Origin: Andrena cerasifolii
Taxonomy: Eukaryota > Arthropoda > Insecta > Hymenoptera > Andrenidae
NCBI RefSeq assembly: GCF_050908995.1
Contig: NC_135119.1
Location: 16,306,001-16,370,000, forward strand
Direction: 5' to 3'
Length of the DNA: 64,000 bases
The notes beneath the pieces are model-generated. The model made no database searches. It saw only the letters and a list, made by a program, of their open reading frames with translations, and was not told the DNA's origin. A program made the translations under genes and the position numbers. Shown here piece after piece: positions 9,493 to 22,965 of the stretch. Positions within the stretch are counted from its first letter, which is position 1, and each line of letters opens with the position of its first letter.

Positions 9493-12400
9493 GCAGTCCC
9501 CAAACAGGAGGTTAAGTCCACCATTGATCCTCCAACTTGCTACCGAATTATCGCCCAGCTTATCAATAGTCGCAACGAGATCGCGATGAGAGTCGCGAAG
9601 AAGATGACAGGAGGAGAAGATTGGTAACCTCGAGGACCAGCGCCCTCACAAGCTGAAGAATACGATAATTATCGCAATAAACGGGGAACGGCGGCGACTT
9701 TGCGGTTCCTTTCGGACAGCCGAGAAACGACGGGATCCACGGAAAGGTCAAAGTGTCTTTCTCGGGAGGGGAAGGACGTCGCGCCCGTGGATGTCGACCT
9801 CGTAGAAGCTATCCTGGCCACGAATGAACCGTGAAGATAAGGGTGGGGGGCGGCAGGGGGCAGGGCGAGGGGACAGGGGGGGCGCAGGATAGCGGAACGT
9901 TTCGAGAAGCGGTCCGCTTTCCAGGAACACGGGCGTAAATCACGATTTTATTACGGATAATTTTACGAGGAGTCGAGCCCGCCGCCGCCGACGCTGCTAG
10001 CGAGTGTCGGGCTACCTTAAACTCGTAATCGCGCTGGCCCTCGGCCGCGGAATCGTTAGCGAATTAGAAAAACGAGGGGAACGGACCTGGAACACGATCT
10101 TCGGCGACGCCGCGACGGTTCCGCGCGAAATCTGGTTTCGCGGCAGCCTCGTTTGCCGGTAGGCTGACTTTCGGCCGGATTCTTCGCTCTCTGCTTCGAG
10201 TCGCTTGTAATATCGCTTGAATTTTAAGAGCGAAGTCTTTTAGAAAAAGGTATCCGCGGGTCTTCGAAGTCTTAATGAGTTCTGAAAGTCCTGGCGAGTT
10301 CGTTGATAGTTGCTACGTGTTTCATAAGTGGGAACTTGAATACGGCGGTGTTTAGTGTTTGTGCTAATGAAAGTGAGGATCCCTTTCAACTCTGGGAATA
10401 AAGAATGCTTTTGGACATATAGAATTCTCCATTTCAGTTTCGAGTTTCTGTTAGTACGGTTTTTTTTTTTAATCGATTGAAAAGTCCTCGCGGAAAACAC
10501 TGTAAATGCCAAAAATCAAATTCTACGCTATAGTATTATCATTGACACGTGCAACACTTTCCGGTGTAATTTTTATTTTTTAATTTTGAGACACAGTGTT
10601 TCCTGCGAGGACTCTTCAATTATCGTTTAAATTCTGCTCCAGATTAAATTAAATTTGTAATTATCTCCGAGCTGTCTTCGCCAAAGAAAGACATTTCTAG
10701 GAACCCTCTTTCACATAGAGTTCGATCGAAGCATTCAAAGGGGGCTTTGAAAAGCTCCAAAAACGCGTTCGGAACTCTGAGGAACGTGATCGGGGAACAA
10801 AAGACAGCTTCTGCTTCTTTCTCTTCCGTTTTATTGACAGCGCCGGCGAGTTCGTCTAACCGACGGGCCAGTCAATTAACTCCGATCGGCGAAAGTTCCG
10901 TCGAGGAGGCATCGGAATAGGCTCGCGCCAAGAGAAGCTGCCATATTGCCGTTGGGCCAATCGCGCGGCGCTCGCTCGTGGGACCGACGTCGGTTTTACG
11001 ATCGCCTCGATGCCACACGTTTCATCGAAATTAAGATTCAGAGGCAGAAACTCGTCGCTAGGGGGACCATCCCCCATCGGTTATTTTATGCGTTTATATG
11101 TTCGATATTTTATGCGAGCCGCGGAGATAATCGCGAGCGACGGCTTTCCTGGGATCGAAACGGGAAATCCTGATCGCGGAGGACCCTTCTGCGAGTTTCT
11201 GAGATATTATATTCTTGGGAAACTGGGCTGTATGACAATGGCGATATAAATCGCTAATACACAGGGTGATTACTGTACAAAGTGGTCAGATGATTTTATT
11301 TAGAATTAAGTAACCGAACTACGAAAAAATTATACTTCGTTGGGTAGTATAGTTTTAATGCACTGTAGGCTCAAAATACTCGAGCGTAAAATTATAAGAA
11401 AAGTTACGAAAATATTTCACGACCCTTATCTTCGCGGCTGCGCGCAGCCTTCCGTCGTGACAGTCCCTTTAATACTAAGCATGGCTAATTACATCGTGTA
11501 ACAATATCGCGGGAAAACAGGACAAACGAAACCAGCGAATATCGCGGTGCTCGGGTTTACCCCGCGTTCGCAATTCCCCTACTCTCCCTTATAATACAAA
11601 GTTGTTAGTGATACAGAAGCAGAAGACTAGTGTTCTCGAAAATGTAGGCTACTGATGATCGTAAAACAGGAGAATTTATCTCGAAGCAATAATCTTGAAA
11701 GGCACAGGATATAAAATAAAACTGTCAGTAGTACACGTCAGCCATAAGTCCAAACACACTGCTTCCCTTTTAACGTCGTAAATTTATCCACCGTCCACAA
11801 GTTCAAGCACACTGTGCATTCCTTTTGAAGCTCCGCCAATGTAAAGGAAACAATTGCTGGACGTAGTAGACGGCTCTCCTTTGTCTACGTATACAGTGAC
11901 CAAGCCAAAGCGAGTAAGAAGCGAGCTGGCTTTCACGTGGGGGTTAAGTATGTTTGAGTTCGTACGATTCGCGGTCGTATTAGCATGAAACGTTCTCAGG
12001 AAATCCTGCCGCATACACGCCGGTGGTCTCAGGTTTGCATTTCTGGCTGAATCGGGATCCACTCGGCGGGACGCTACTCATTTGCGGTGCCTTTCTTTTC
12101 GGCTGCTGCGGTCGCGTAAATTCGGATTTCGCGAAATAACGAAAGGAAGGATCTCGTCGTCTCGCATGAAAGGCGACCCTGGTTGTAACTACATCTGCAA
12201 AAAGCGCGGGAATAACCAGATTGATTATTTATCAACCGTCAAGGAATTCTCCTAAGAATTACAACACGCATGCTCGTGATTCTCAGTTTATCGAGTGGAC
12301 TCTGTTCTACTTGTTAACGTACAGAAAACTGCGCGAAATTCTCTTACTGGAGATTTTCGCAATCTCACGTCTCACAATTTTGCTGTAAAAATGGCTGCAA

Positions 12401-13091
12401 AAAGCGGAGAAATTATGTATTCCTTTGTAGGAGACAATAAATGGCAAAAGTCTGAAAAAAATCGCGAGCTGTCGGTCAAACGAACGTCACTGGCGTAATT
12501 AGAATTAATATTTGAACAAGTAATTTGCTGGACCCGCGAGAAAGAATAAAGTTGTCGGAATGAGGAAAGAATTTAATTCCGCCCCCGCGCCGTCGTCCAA
12601 TTAAGATTAAATGTTTTAATTCAATCTGCTGGTTTTACATGAACAATTGGCACGCCGCGTTAAGTTTCTTTCAGTTTTCGTAGGAATTATCGCGGAGGAG
12701 AATGCTGCAAGGAAGCACGATGGCGGCCTCCATGCATATTTGAATTCTCGTTGCAACCCTGATGACGATATTCGTTGCGGTGGGTTCGTTTCGTCCGCTG
12801 CGGTTGTATAAATTCGAGTGCCGTCGCGCGGAAATGAATCCTTTTCCGCGTAATAACATACTTAGCTCGTGGGGAATTACGTGTAAAGCTTGGCAAATGG
12901 ACTTAGCGAAAATGTAGGAAGCCAGCATATTAAATACCGCACTTAACATGCAAATATTAGTGGATAACCCAATCCACAAATTTTGAAAATTCATAAATGT
13001 TCGTAAAGGTTCTTAGATGGGTTCTATCGCTCAAGATTTCAGAAGAGCACCTCCAATCGTGTTATTAAAAAAATTAAAAATTTAAAAAAAA
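9493..13091. other. intronic DNA, no gene seen
   Basis: It contains a CpG-rich island at about 9960-10200, a purine/G-rich tract at 9840-9890 and ordinary AT-rich DNA. Open frames at 10240-10512 and 11784-12062 (both minus) have no family resemblance or splice context that I can support. Confidence 0.4.
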
Positions 13092-13723
13092 CCCGTCTGC
13101 TTAAAAAGCGAACTAAAATGACAAAAGTAAGATTTCATTTATTTACACATTAAGACATAACTTATTTCTACATAGTATCAAAATACTGCCTACAAGCTGC
13201 TTCATATTATTTATCATAAATAGGATAATAATATGATGACAATTTTAATTAACTAAATTGCCTGCAGTCGGGGGCTTCAAATTTTTTTTTCAATGCTCTT
13301 CTACCCGAAGCAAGAATCGCAAAATCTTTCAACATACTATTTTCAGTTGCTTCTGCCCCGTTAGAATGTTCGCAATGGAATAAATCCTTCCATTCTAATG
13401 ATTCTTAGGTCGTCATCACCATTTCTTTTTCTCTAAAAAAATTGGTAACATCGCGATCAAATGTAGACAAAAGAAGCTGGAAACAAAAAGAGGTGGCCAA
13501 CATCAATGGAAATTCATGCCTTCTATCCCATGCTTACAGCAGGTCTCCGACTGCAAGCAATTAAGTTAATTAAAATTGTCTTATTATTATCCTATTTGTG
13601 ATAGATAATATGAAGCAGCTTGTAGGCAGTATTTTTATACTATGTAGAAATAAATTATGTCTGAATGTGTAAATAAATGAAATCTTATTTTCGCCATTTT
13701 CGTTCGCTTTTTAAGCAGTCGGG
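13092..13723. mobile_element. palindromic MITE-like element
   Basis: Outer arms CCCGTCTGCTTAAAAAGCGA (13092) and its near reverse complement (13704-13723) continue inward through matching stretches (TACTGCCTACAAGCTGCTTC on one side, GAAGCAGCTTGTAGGCAGTA on the other) to about 13260 and 13560. The centre of about 270 bases is not palindromic. Flanks are A/T-rich, so the exact edges and any target duplication are unclear. No protein is encoded. Confidence 0.75.
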
Positions 13724-13801
13724 CTTAATAAATTTTTATTATAAGAAATTCAAATAATAACCGTTGAACAAAATAGCATCCGTCAAATTGTTTTGACCTT
13801 C

Positions 13802-13861
13802 CGGATGTCCTAGGATATAATATATTTAATATATATGATATAATATATCCTAGGACATCCG
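13802..13861. repeat. short hairpin with AT-rich loop
   Basis: CGGATGTCCTAGGATATA at 13802-13819 is perfectly complementary to 13844-13861. The bases between are nearly all A and T. A second small hairpin, AGGTGTCTTT/AAAGACACCT, follows at 13868-13896. It may be a relic of a small MITE. Confidence 0.7.
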
Positions 13862-13896
13862 AAAATCAGGTGTCTTTGACAATTCTAAAGACACCT

Positions 13897-16800
13897 CATT
13901 TGCCCGAATTGGCTTATCCGTACAGGCTCCAGAGCGTAACATCTGGACATACATACATAGACTGATAAACACAATACCTTCCTCGGTGTGCCGCAGTCGG
14001 GTAAAAATGGAGACAGCGTTGGCGCAAGTGTGTTGCTTCAGGGAGTAATTATTTTGTGGCATAGCATAATGTCGTAACTCTATCTTTATATCAGAGTTCG
14101 TATAAGCATCAAGATCTCCCAATTACACTATTTTAATTTGGCACACCTGCATTTCCTTTCACAGCAGAAGTACCTTCCGTCGACAAACGAATCTCGAACA
14201 ACTGGCACCTCATCATCCACTGTACCCAGTTCCAAATAATTGAAAGATTATGCCCGTATTCGTAGGGTTCCCACGTTGTTGCGGCTTTTACTTTGTCCCA
14301 GGACAGCTCAGAGTTATGCTAATTTAATTTATGCCGCGGCTCGCGCACCTGATCTATCCTCGCGCCGCGCCGGTCTCTCACTGTGCGAGCAATAATTTTT
14401 CGTCTCTTTCCGAAGAACCGCGTGGAACTATGCTCGATCTTCCTCGCCGGTTTCCAGCCGACGGATTCCCCTGTCCCTTTCAGCGCTTTCTCTCCGGCTC
14501 TTCCGTCGCCTGCCACTGGAAACATCGTATTAATTGGGCGATCGAGCATCTCTAATTTATGAGAGTTCGTCGCACGTGCGCCCACCCAGGCTTAAGAATA
14601 TTTTTCAACCGGGACACTGGGAGACTGGGGAATACGATCTTTGTTCAACCGTAGATCGCCGATAAAAAACAGTCGCGCACGGTGCTCTGCGGTTGAAAAC
14701 GCTAGCTTCGGCCCAATTTCCACTAGGCCCTGTATTAATGAGGTATCCACCTTTCGTTCTTCAGTGGCCTTCGTCCTTTCGGAGGTCTGGGCGAAAAGTT
14801 GTGATCCTATTTAGGGGACATGGTAATGCGATAGGAAATGGGGTTCGAACTGAAGGGACGACTTGATTGCTAAAGGTGTTGGAGTTAACTTTCAGGGAAA
14901 GTCAGTTTCAAACTGATAAAGAGTTGAAAGTAATGCTGTATAGAATTCGAAGCTACCATTGATCGATCAGGATTGAAAGATTATCGAATTGAAGACGACA
15001 ACTAGAGTTTCGTCGAAGCAAGCTTAACCTCTGGGCTAGATGATCTACTAAATTCAAACTTGAAGTCTAAGCTTTTCCTTTTTAATAACAGAAAGTATGT
15101 ATTAGGTACCTGTCTAATCGCAATCGCAACCACGTAAGAAGAATTTCATAATAAAATAACAGAGGGCAAGATTTAAAATTGGCGGTAAAATTATTACAAA
15201 CCGAGTATGTACTATCGTAGTATAAGTAGTGATACCTATGTTACAATTAGACGAGAATGATAACTCCGCCCTCCTACTTTCATCCCCAATGCAACACACT
15301 CCATCACAATTTTCAGTCAATTTATCCTGCATAATGGTGTCTCGTGAAATGTGACAATGACGCGTGCCTGTCAGTCGCAATCGATCCATCCGAAAAGAAC
15401 CACTTGCTTGTGGCTTCGTTCGAGTGGAATGCCTCTTAAAGAGGATGTATGGGATTAAGATAATAGTCCCGGGAGGGAAGGAACTCGGAAGGTGAAGGAG
15501 GCGAAGGCAAAAACGAGCGATATGATGTGGGTCAAAGTCTTTGGGACTGGGTCGCCAGCGTTCGGCTCCTTCCTCAGGAGGCAGTCGTCCCTCGCGAGCT
15601 TCTTCGGGGTCGCTGGCGAGACGAGAGATGGAGAGGTCGGGGTTGATTTCAATTGCTGCAGCGCCGACCATTCGATACAACCACGTATACGCGATAAGTT
15701 CCGTCACACGAATGAAACTTCTGGAGGCTGGCTTTACTCTCTTCTCGAAGAAAAAAGATTATTGCTAGAAATGCAACGACTGAAGAACGACTTATCTAGA
15801 ATTCAGCAGAGACGAATAATCCGCGGGTGAATAATGCGCGAATAAATAGTAAGAGAAGAGAAGTGGGAATATTAAGATCGGTAGTAATATCTAAAAAGTA
15901 CCTATCCAGAAAATATTTTTTCGTCATCAGATGTTCTGTTATTTTGCGAGTTTTCTTCGTTCAATTAATCGTGTTAAAGTAAGAGCGTCACCTTAACGGT
16001 TTATTTTGCCCTGAAATTGTTTCTACTACAAGTAAAAAAGCAGTCTAAATGGTGGGTTGTTCCAGTGTCATAAAAATCACTCCAACCCTACCCCGATGTC
16101 CTCCAGGAGGGAAATGAAATCTCGTGGCCCTGCGACAGATTCATTACAGGCTGATATCGCGGCAGGAGGAAAGAGAGAACGATGGGGTGGTTTTGGGCGA
16201 TGACCGATGGTCCACGGAGTAGGTTCCCGTCTCTTCTTCATTTTTCACCCTCACGTCCCACTGGCCATCCCTCTCGCGCGATCCACCCCCATGCCCTTAA
16301 TAAGATAACGCCATAAGAACGATAAAGCTACCCCCCATCCCTCCTGAGTGTTATTTTATCACGATGCCTGGATCTTAATCTTTCTCTGTTTCTCCCGGCG
16401 AAGAAAAAACACCAATAACCCCAACCCATGCCAGAGAAAAGATTCACTCTCGGACGATACGGCCGACCATTTTGTCAAATACATTAATTAAAGCCCTCTC
16501 CACTTACGAACCCCTTGAGTTTCAATGAACCGTAAACGCACAGAAATGGGGAACAATTTCTTAGCTAAATTATTATCGCCCTTCGATTTGTAAAACTTTT
16601 AAATATGTTTTAATAAAATCTAGACTTTTGGAAGAAACGTAAGCTTATCCAGAGGCTTCGTCGATATTTCATCTCCGAATGCCATTTCTCCAGGAATATT
16701 CGTTTCCATTTAAACTTCCACCGTTGCGAGCTTCATTTCTACTCGTCGATTGCGACGGTTCGAAAGTCAGCACCGCCGAAAAGCCGCTCGATCCGATCGC

Positions 16801-19800
16801 GCCGTACCCTTCGCGAGATCGTAGCGGATAGGAGTGGCACGAATTTACATACTGACGAAAGTTGCCCGGTCGGTTTCCAATTATCAGCGCGGAAAATGGA
16901 AATGGCGTAGCCAGGCCACGTTCCCGTTAGCCACCGAATTTCACTTTCCACCCTCCGCGTTCTCGACCGCCGCCGACCACTGGCGCGTTGTTCCGTCCTA
17001 TCTTCCAGCGCTATAAATTAATACTAATCTCGGTGCCCGTTCTGCAGGCTACTGGGGAGCGAGGCGTTAGGCGGCAGGGGTTGGTCGACGGTCGGAGAAG
17101 GGGGGCGTTTGAATTTATTGGGATTCGAGTAACTCCGTGCGACGTTATCGTGCAACCGTGCCTCCGCACCACAGTTGCCACTGACCTCTTCAAGTTCCAC
17201 TGGAACACACCCCCGAACGCTGCAAGTTCCGTGGACGCTTTGGAACGTTGGAATTACGGCGAGGATCGTGGCACTTGCGACGTCCACTCGAGCAACGTTA
17301 TTGTTAGCTTCGAGGTACGCGATCGTGACTTGGAACATGGGGATGATCGTACAGGGTGGAAAGAAGTTTAGGTTTGGTAGGTACGTTTGAATCTTCTTGA
17401 CGGGTATGTCTTTACAGGAAGCATAAAGAAGCGGAGCTTTTGGTGAAACACGCGAAAATAAATTAGCTGGAAAATTTTCCGTTCAGAGACAGAAATTCTA
17501 TTAGCTTTGGGATTTAATCAACCTTGATATCCTGGTAAAGTGGATTCCCTCGAATGTTCTAGAAATCAGTATTTCAAATAGGTATAATATTCCAAGTCCC
17601 CAGTTTAATTGTGATTAATATTCACTGTCTCGCGTAATTTCAATAACCCAATGGCTTGTTACATGCAAGAGCTCGTAGCAGCTCGTTCAGCAGGCGGCAA
17701 ATTGGACGAAAAGATGGAGGAGCGACAAAGTGGACCCAAGCTTTCAGTAGAAGGCAACACTTTCGCCGTCCGTTTATATTCACGTTTTACGAGCACCACT
17801 TCAGACCACTCGCAAGCACTTGACACCTAGTCTGGCTTCTGAAACTGATCCGTCGCTAATAAACCTTGGCCTTGATACAGCGTGTACTCGAAATACGTGG
17901 CCGTTCCCAAGTGGCGTCTTCCTGATTCCAGCGAGTCCGCGGGTCCGTTCGGCGGCTTCGCGATTTTTTTCTTTGTTCTCCCTCCACAGGGCGTGGCTGC
18001 CTTCGATTTTCACTCCTTTCCACCCATCTGCCAAGGATACTCGCCATTTATTCATTAAAGGCACGAACGGCCGCGAGGATCGATGGAGAACCTCGATTTT
18101 CAATTCTCCGCTCGAAGTGACCTGTTTCATTTCATCCCCCTTTCCTTCCCTCTGCAATTAAACTTTCATTTCGACTTGGAAAACTACGATTTTTCTGCTG
18201 AATTCCGGGGAACTAGACTCGGTGGAAATTAGGTTCCCGTTCGCGGAAGTAGTACTGCACTGATTTCAAGCTGATTGTGAGTCCTTTTCCTCTAACTATA
18301 ATAACGATCCATTCTCCTCATCCCTAATTTCATAATCTCAATCTTGCAAGAAAATCTATACGTTTAATATCCTTCCATTTGCCCCGTACAACCACCATTT
18401 ATCCTAGATACTCCCAGAATCGCAGGATTAATACAACCCCTAGCTGTTTTACCCATTCCCCAATTAGAAGATTCTTATAATCACTAATCACTGTGCTTCC
18501 TCGATCACGAGACTCTTCTGACTCATTCCTCATTCTATCTATTCCTAAAATCAATCCGAATTGCGAATTTTCGCAAGCATCCAAATCCCGCTAGGAAGCT
18601 TCCAGCAGCAGAGGCGAGCAGGATTGTAACTCGAAAGCGTTGAGCACCACTGCAGCGTGTCTAATGTAAGAGGAGGAGATCGTAGGTGGAGGAGGTGAGA
18701 GTGAACGTGCGTAGCTGAAGGGGCAGCTCGGCAAGCCGGACTTCGAGGTCCTCCTTCGAGCCACCGCCAACCCCCTCGCCGTCATCGTAGCCAGCCGTTT
18801 CCCTCCTCGGCTCTCTCCGGCTTCCATCCCTTTTTCTCTCGACCACGGCCCCCAGGAACGGAGCAGGGCTGGCTTCGCGACGAGCTCGGAGATGGTGGAG
18901 GCGAAGGAGGCGGCTGGAGGTGGTCGTGGAGGGTGGAAAGGCTCGAGGGGGGTGGGTTAGGTCTGAGCCTAGATCAATACTCGCATCTCTGCCGGCTGGA
19001 CCAGGCCGGACATTGCGTTCCGAAGCTCACCTTCTAGCCGATATCAACCCTCCTACGCCGTCCCTTTTCCTCTCGTTGCCACCCTCGCTGCTCCACCTCG
19101 TTCCTCCTCCTTCCGAGCTCTCCTCTCCCTCTTTCCCGCGACCTCTTGGCCGGCCACTCTGCCAGCCACCATCGCCACCCCCTACCACGCTCATTTGCAT
19201 CCGCTTGTCTGTAGGCGAAAGTTTTTCGGTAGAAGGATTTTTTTTTCCTTCCCTCCGTCGACGCGTCGCGAGCCTCCGCGCCGGTGTTTATTTTCGGGGG
19301 AGGTATTGCCCGTCGAAGGGCGACACGTCGCCTACCCACCCGCGCTTCCTCAGCCCTCTCTTCCCACCAGCAACGAGTCCTTCGGCTCCGTTGTTTGAGC
19401 TGGGAAATCGAGTTTCGCCGAGGGAGGCGCCGGTGTCCACCGGCCGTCGCGCGGAGGACTCCTTTGCGTGCTCGAAATTGAAAGAGTAAGGGCTGCTAGC
19501 AATGATTCGGACTCGTAGCTTCTCTCTAAACGTTAAACGATGTCATGCGATGGAGGAAACGGGCTGCGAAAGGATCTTCTACGAATCGGTTCGATGGGGG
19601 TGATTCGTGGAACGACGTTCTTCAACCAGGATATAAAGTGTCCAGCAACCCTTTTGCGCGCGATGAAAGGCACGGGGGAAGAAAAAACTGTGCACTTCGG
19701 TCGGTTGACCGCGGCAAACTCACGAGAATAACGATTATGACTTCCGTGCAACAAACACCGTGTAAACGGCACGGGAACAATTCAATCCCACCCCGACCAC

Positions 19801-21317
19801 CCCCGTCGCGCTTAACCTTCCTCCCCTTTGGTCGATGCGGCACGCGCGTCGAAATGCCTACGTGCACGCACGGCAATAAAAGTATCGCTGCCGTTCCATT
19901 ACCGTAATTGGGGGTAGGGAAGTGGATTTTTCATGGTACATCATTCTTAAATTCGCATTACTCCCCTTTCTGTCGTTCCTCACGCAGCGCGGTTGAATAT
20001 GTATAAATATTCTGACGTTCGAAGTCTCAGACGAAATTGCTCCTTTTTACAAATCTCCTTTCGCGTACCACGTGATTCTTTTTTGGAACAACAGGATTGG
20101 TTTTAATCACTGTTTAACGAGGGGTAAAGGGCTCGTGGTTGCGGGAAATATTTTGATTCGATTAATTCGATTATTCTTTAGAAACATTGCGTGTAAAAAC
20201 ATGGGAGGGCCGTCGGCGGCTGCTAATTTACAATTCATCCATTGTTTCGAAGAACAATAAGGGGCGGCGACGACAAGCGTAACCAGGGGGTTGAGATTCT
20301 GCACCGGAACATAGGAGGCATCCGTATAATACACACTTAATTTCTATTTTCACCGGAATCAAAAGTAACGCGATGATATTGAAAAGGTTGACCTGAATGG
20401 AATAGACACTCCTCTTCCTGCCGAAGAGAATTCGTCTTCCCTTTCCTCTCTGCGTGAAGGAAGCAGCGCAAAAACTACCCCAGAAGTAAACCTCAAGGTT
20501 CTTCCTGACAAATTGTTACCAAATAAAAGTCCACTTCAAAGTTTAGATTTCTCTCTCGCTACGCGCTCTCCCTAAACAAAAAATGCTTCGAACAGGTTTT
20601 CCTTTAAAACGTACCCAAATTCAGGGAGAATTTTCGGGGAGAATCTTCTGGATGGAAGAAATAAGGGAGAACCACTGTGCGCTGGTCAATTTCCCCTTAG
20701 TTTCGTCTCGCGCGGGAAGGATGGACGCCCTCTCCACCCCCACGAACACGCTCCCATACGGCCGTAAACGAGCGCGCCGAGAAAGAGAAACGTGCTCGCA
20801 CACCCTGTATTTACAAATACACGTAGCGAAGGCACACGCACTCGGCGGTCCACGTACCGAGAAAATTCAACCGGTCGGTTCATTTGCATGCTTGTCTTTT
20901 TCCAATCCCCCACCGTTTGGACTTACCCTCCTTTCGAATTCAACCAGCGACGCGTCACTATGATAACCGGGAAGAAATTTTCTTTGTCCTCCGCTCCCAC
21001 CATAGAAACTGGGGCTGTCCGAGTATCCGCGAGTAACGAACCGATCCCTACGTCGACTCGTTTGCACGAATCGCATCGGGCGCTCCAATATTCCGAGCAG
21101 CTTCGATATTAGGAACCTCGAACTTACGGGCTTGATTAATTTCACGGATTTTCACGATTTGAACAGGTTCCTTGCATTCGATTTGCTCGAACAAGAATTA
21201 TGAAAATTGTGGAAAGGTGTTTGAAGTTTGAAGCGAGTGGATAGTTTTCCTTATTTGGTACCTTCACCAAATTTCGGTGGATCGAGCACGAATATCTGGG
21301 CTAGTTGACGTTGACTA
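13897..21317. other. intronic DNA, no gene seen
   Basis: About 7.4 kb without a supported exon. CpG-rich stretches lie near 14330-14560, 16740-17100 and 19230-19490. Pyrimidine-rich low-complexity DNA at 18590-19200 generates long open frames rich in Ser, Pro and Arg on both strands, which I do not accept as genes. The open frame at 15114-15707 (minus) also lacks any recognisable feature. Confidence 0.4.
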
Positions 21318-21394
21318 AGGGCGGTATTCTCAGTCGCTACTTATTCTTAAGCATTTGCATTTTAAGAATAAGTAGCGACTGAGAATACCGCCCT
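21318..21394. mobile_element. 77-base perfect hairpin, mini-MITE or microRNA-like
   Basis: Two 33-base arms (21318-21350 and 21362-21394) are perfectly complementary and separated by an 11-base loop. The arms start AGGGCGGTATTCTCAGTCG. TAA lies on both sides if the element is read as GGGCGG...CCGCCC, which would fit the 3-bp TWA target duplication of PIF/Harbinger elements (inference). The perfect stem without bulges is more typical of a young MITE than of a microRNA precursor. Confidence 0.75.
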
Positions 21395-21395
21395 A

Positions 21396-21790
21396 AGTAA
21401 GGTGAATGTCCCAATTTCTGCTGATTTAAGAGGTAACTCGTCATAAAGAAGGTGTACAAAATTTGTTTGTGATGAAAATTTGCAGAGTAATTGATTAATT
21501 CTTTAATAATAAATCAACCAATTCAAAAACTATTTAAGAAAGATATTTCAAGATGTTTAACTATTAGTAATTTGTAAGTAAATACAATGCTCTAAATGTC
21601 CGTATTTCTGCTCATGAAAAATAGCGATGTATGTATTGACCGAAGCTCGTGCAACACTCGCGTAAATGTTTAAATAATTTAGAAGTATTTCTTTGCAACT
21701 ATAGTACAAACGTAACGTATGTAATAATAAGAAAAATACGAAATGAGCAGAAATGGGGACATGAGCAGAAATCGGGACATTCATCTTATT
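21396..21790. mobile_element. MITE-like element with TGAATGTCCC termini
   Basis: The left end reads AAGGTGAATGTCCCAATTTCTGCT. The right end, reverse-complemented, reads AAGATGAATGTCCCGATTTCTGCT, and ATTTCTGCTCAT is repeated just inside it and again near 21600. The interior is AT-rich with no coding. It abuts the hairpin at 21318-21394, suggesting a shared insertion hotspot. Confidence 0.6.
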
Positions 21791-21822
21791 AGGTGAATTG
21801 TGGAGTACTAAATGAAATTTTC

Positions 21823-21939
21823 GATTCGGGAAAGCTAGCGATAAATATTTCACTTCGATACATTCTACGGAAAAGCATCCAGTAATAAAATACCCGAACA
21901 CTGAAGCTCTCAAGGTCCTGTTTCCAGAACAGACTCCTC
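21823..21939 (-). repeat. dispersed 117-base repeat, copy 1
   Basis: It matches 26264-26380 with 12 differences over 117 bases and no gaps. On the minus strand the same frame is open in both copies (SLFWxQDxESFSVRVFYY near the start). Of ten differing codons, seven change the amino acid, so there is no sign of strong protein constraint. It may be a fragment of an old transposon coding region. Confidence 0.75.
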
Positions 21940-22681
21940 GACAAATAAAATAAAATAAATAAATAGTTGAGGGGAGCATACGAATTTATATGAGTTCGAT
22001 GGAGGCAGCTACTGTTCTGGATCCTCATTGGTTGGGATCTAAGAAAGATCTTAATTGCCATTCCACGTGGATATATTTTACTCACGTAAACTCTTGCGAG
22101 CGACTTTCTGCACGGAGTTTCTTAAAGGAGACCCTCAGCGATGGTTCCTCGGCGCTTTGTTTTTCTTGGCGCTCTAATAGGGTCGCCTTTCTCCACAATC
22201 TCTCCACCTATCGTATCGTCCTTTTTTTCCACGTGCCTTGCCTCTATCCCGGAATTCGAGTGGGTTCCCTACGGCAGGGGCATCCTCTCACTTTCGTATC
22301 ATCCCCTGGTACTCTCACCCCCCGAGCTTCTTGCGTGCCTGTTACTAGATAATTCTCAGAAAAACAGCAACACTTTTTCCTGCTTTCTTCCTCTTGGACA
22401 GAAGAAGCATGGCCGTTTAATTGGGTAATTTAATTGACTTTGGAAAGCTTACAGAAATTAAAGAGAAGTATAATATCCCTTACATGTTTGGAACAGAGGA
22501 TATGTGAGATTTCAAAATCACTTGAGTTAATTATATCACCATGTTCTAATCGCATAGAATTTTATTATAAATTATAAATCTACATTTCCACCTCTTCTCA
22601 TCTCTTTTCACACCAACCCTCCCTATTTCTACCAAACGCATATACCCGGAATACCAGTAGTCAAGCATAGATATATCTCGC
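21940..22681. other. intronic DNA, no feature seen
   Basis: About 740 bases of mixed composition. Open frames on the + strand between 21990 and 22428 overlap in different frames and have no support. Confidence 0.4.
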
Positions 22682-22965
22682 CTGATAATATAATAAGTAA
22701 ATTCTTTTGAATTTTTTATTTCAGATGATCGACTTTCGAGCAGCAGTGGTCACCGCAGAAGCCTTTGTTTTAGAGAACCTTCGAGTGAAGGACTATAACT
22801 TAGTTATTGATAAATATTTTTAAATAAAAAAATTACGATGCACGGTACTAGATGCAATCCTTAAAAGGAAAAAAGATTTTCTGAGAAATGTGTTATAGCT
22901 TTTGAGTAAAAAATTTCCAAAGACCACCCTTTTTTTCGGCCTCCTGACTGAGCATGACCCCTTAA
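22682..22965. mobile_element. truncated TTAA MITE (right half)
   Basis: This segment closely matches the right half of the full element at 48736-49435, from ATAATATAATAAGTAAATTC to GGCCTCCTGACTGAGCATGACC and a terminal TTAA. Its left half is missing. It retains the internal box TGGTCACCGCAG at 22747-22758 that the right arm of the 48736 copy has lost. Confidence 0.75.

Noticed and set aside
15114..15707. 197-codon minus-strand open frame
   Set aside because: Overlaps equally long + strand frames and shows no recognisable motif; composition changes along its length.
18920..19489. 189-codon + strand open frame and overlapping minus frames
   Set aside because: Low-complexity pyrimidine-rich DNA; composition explains the lack of stops.
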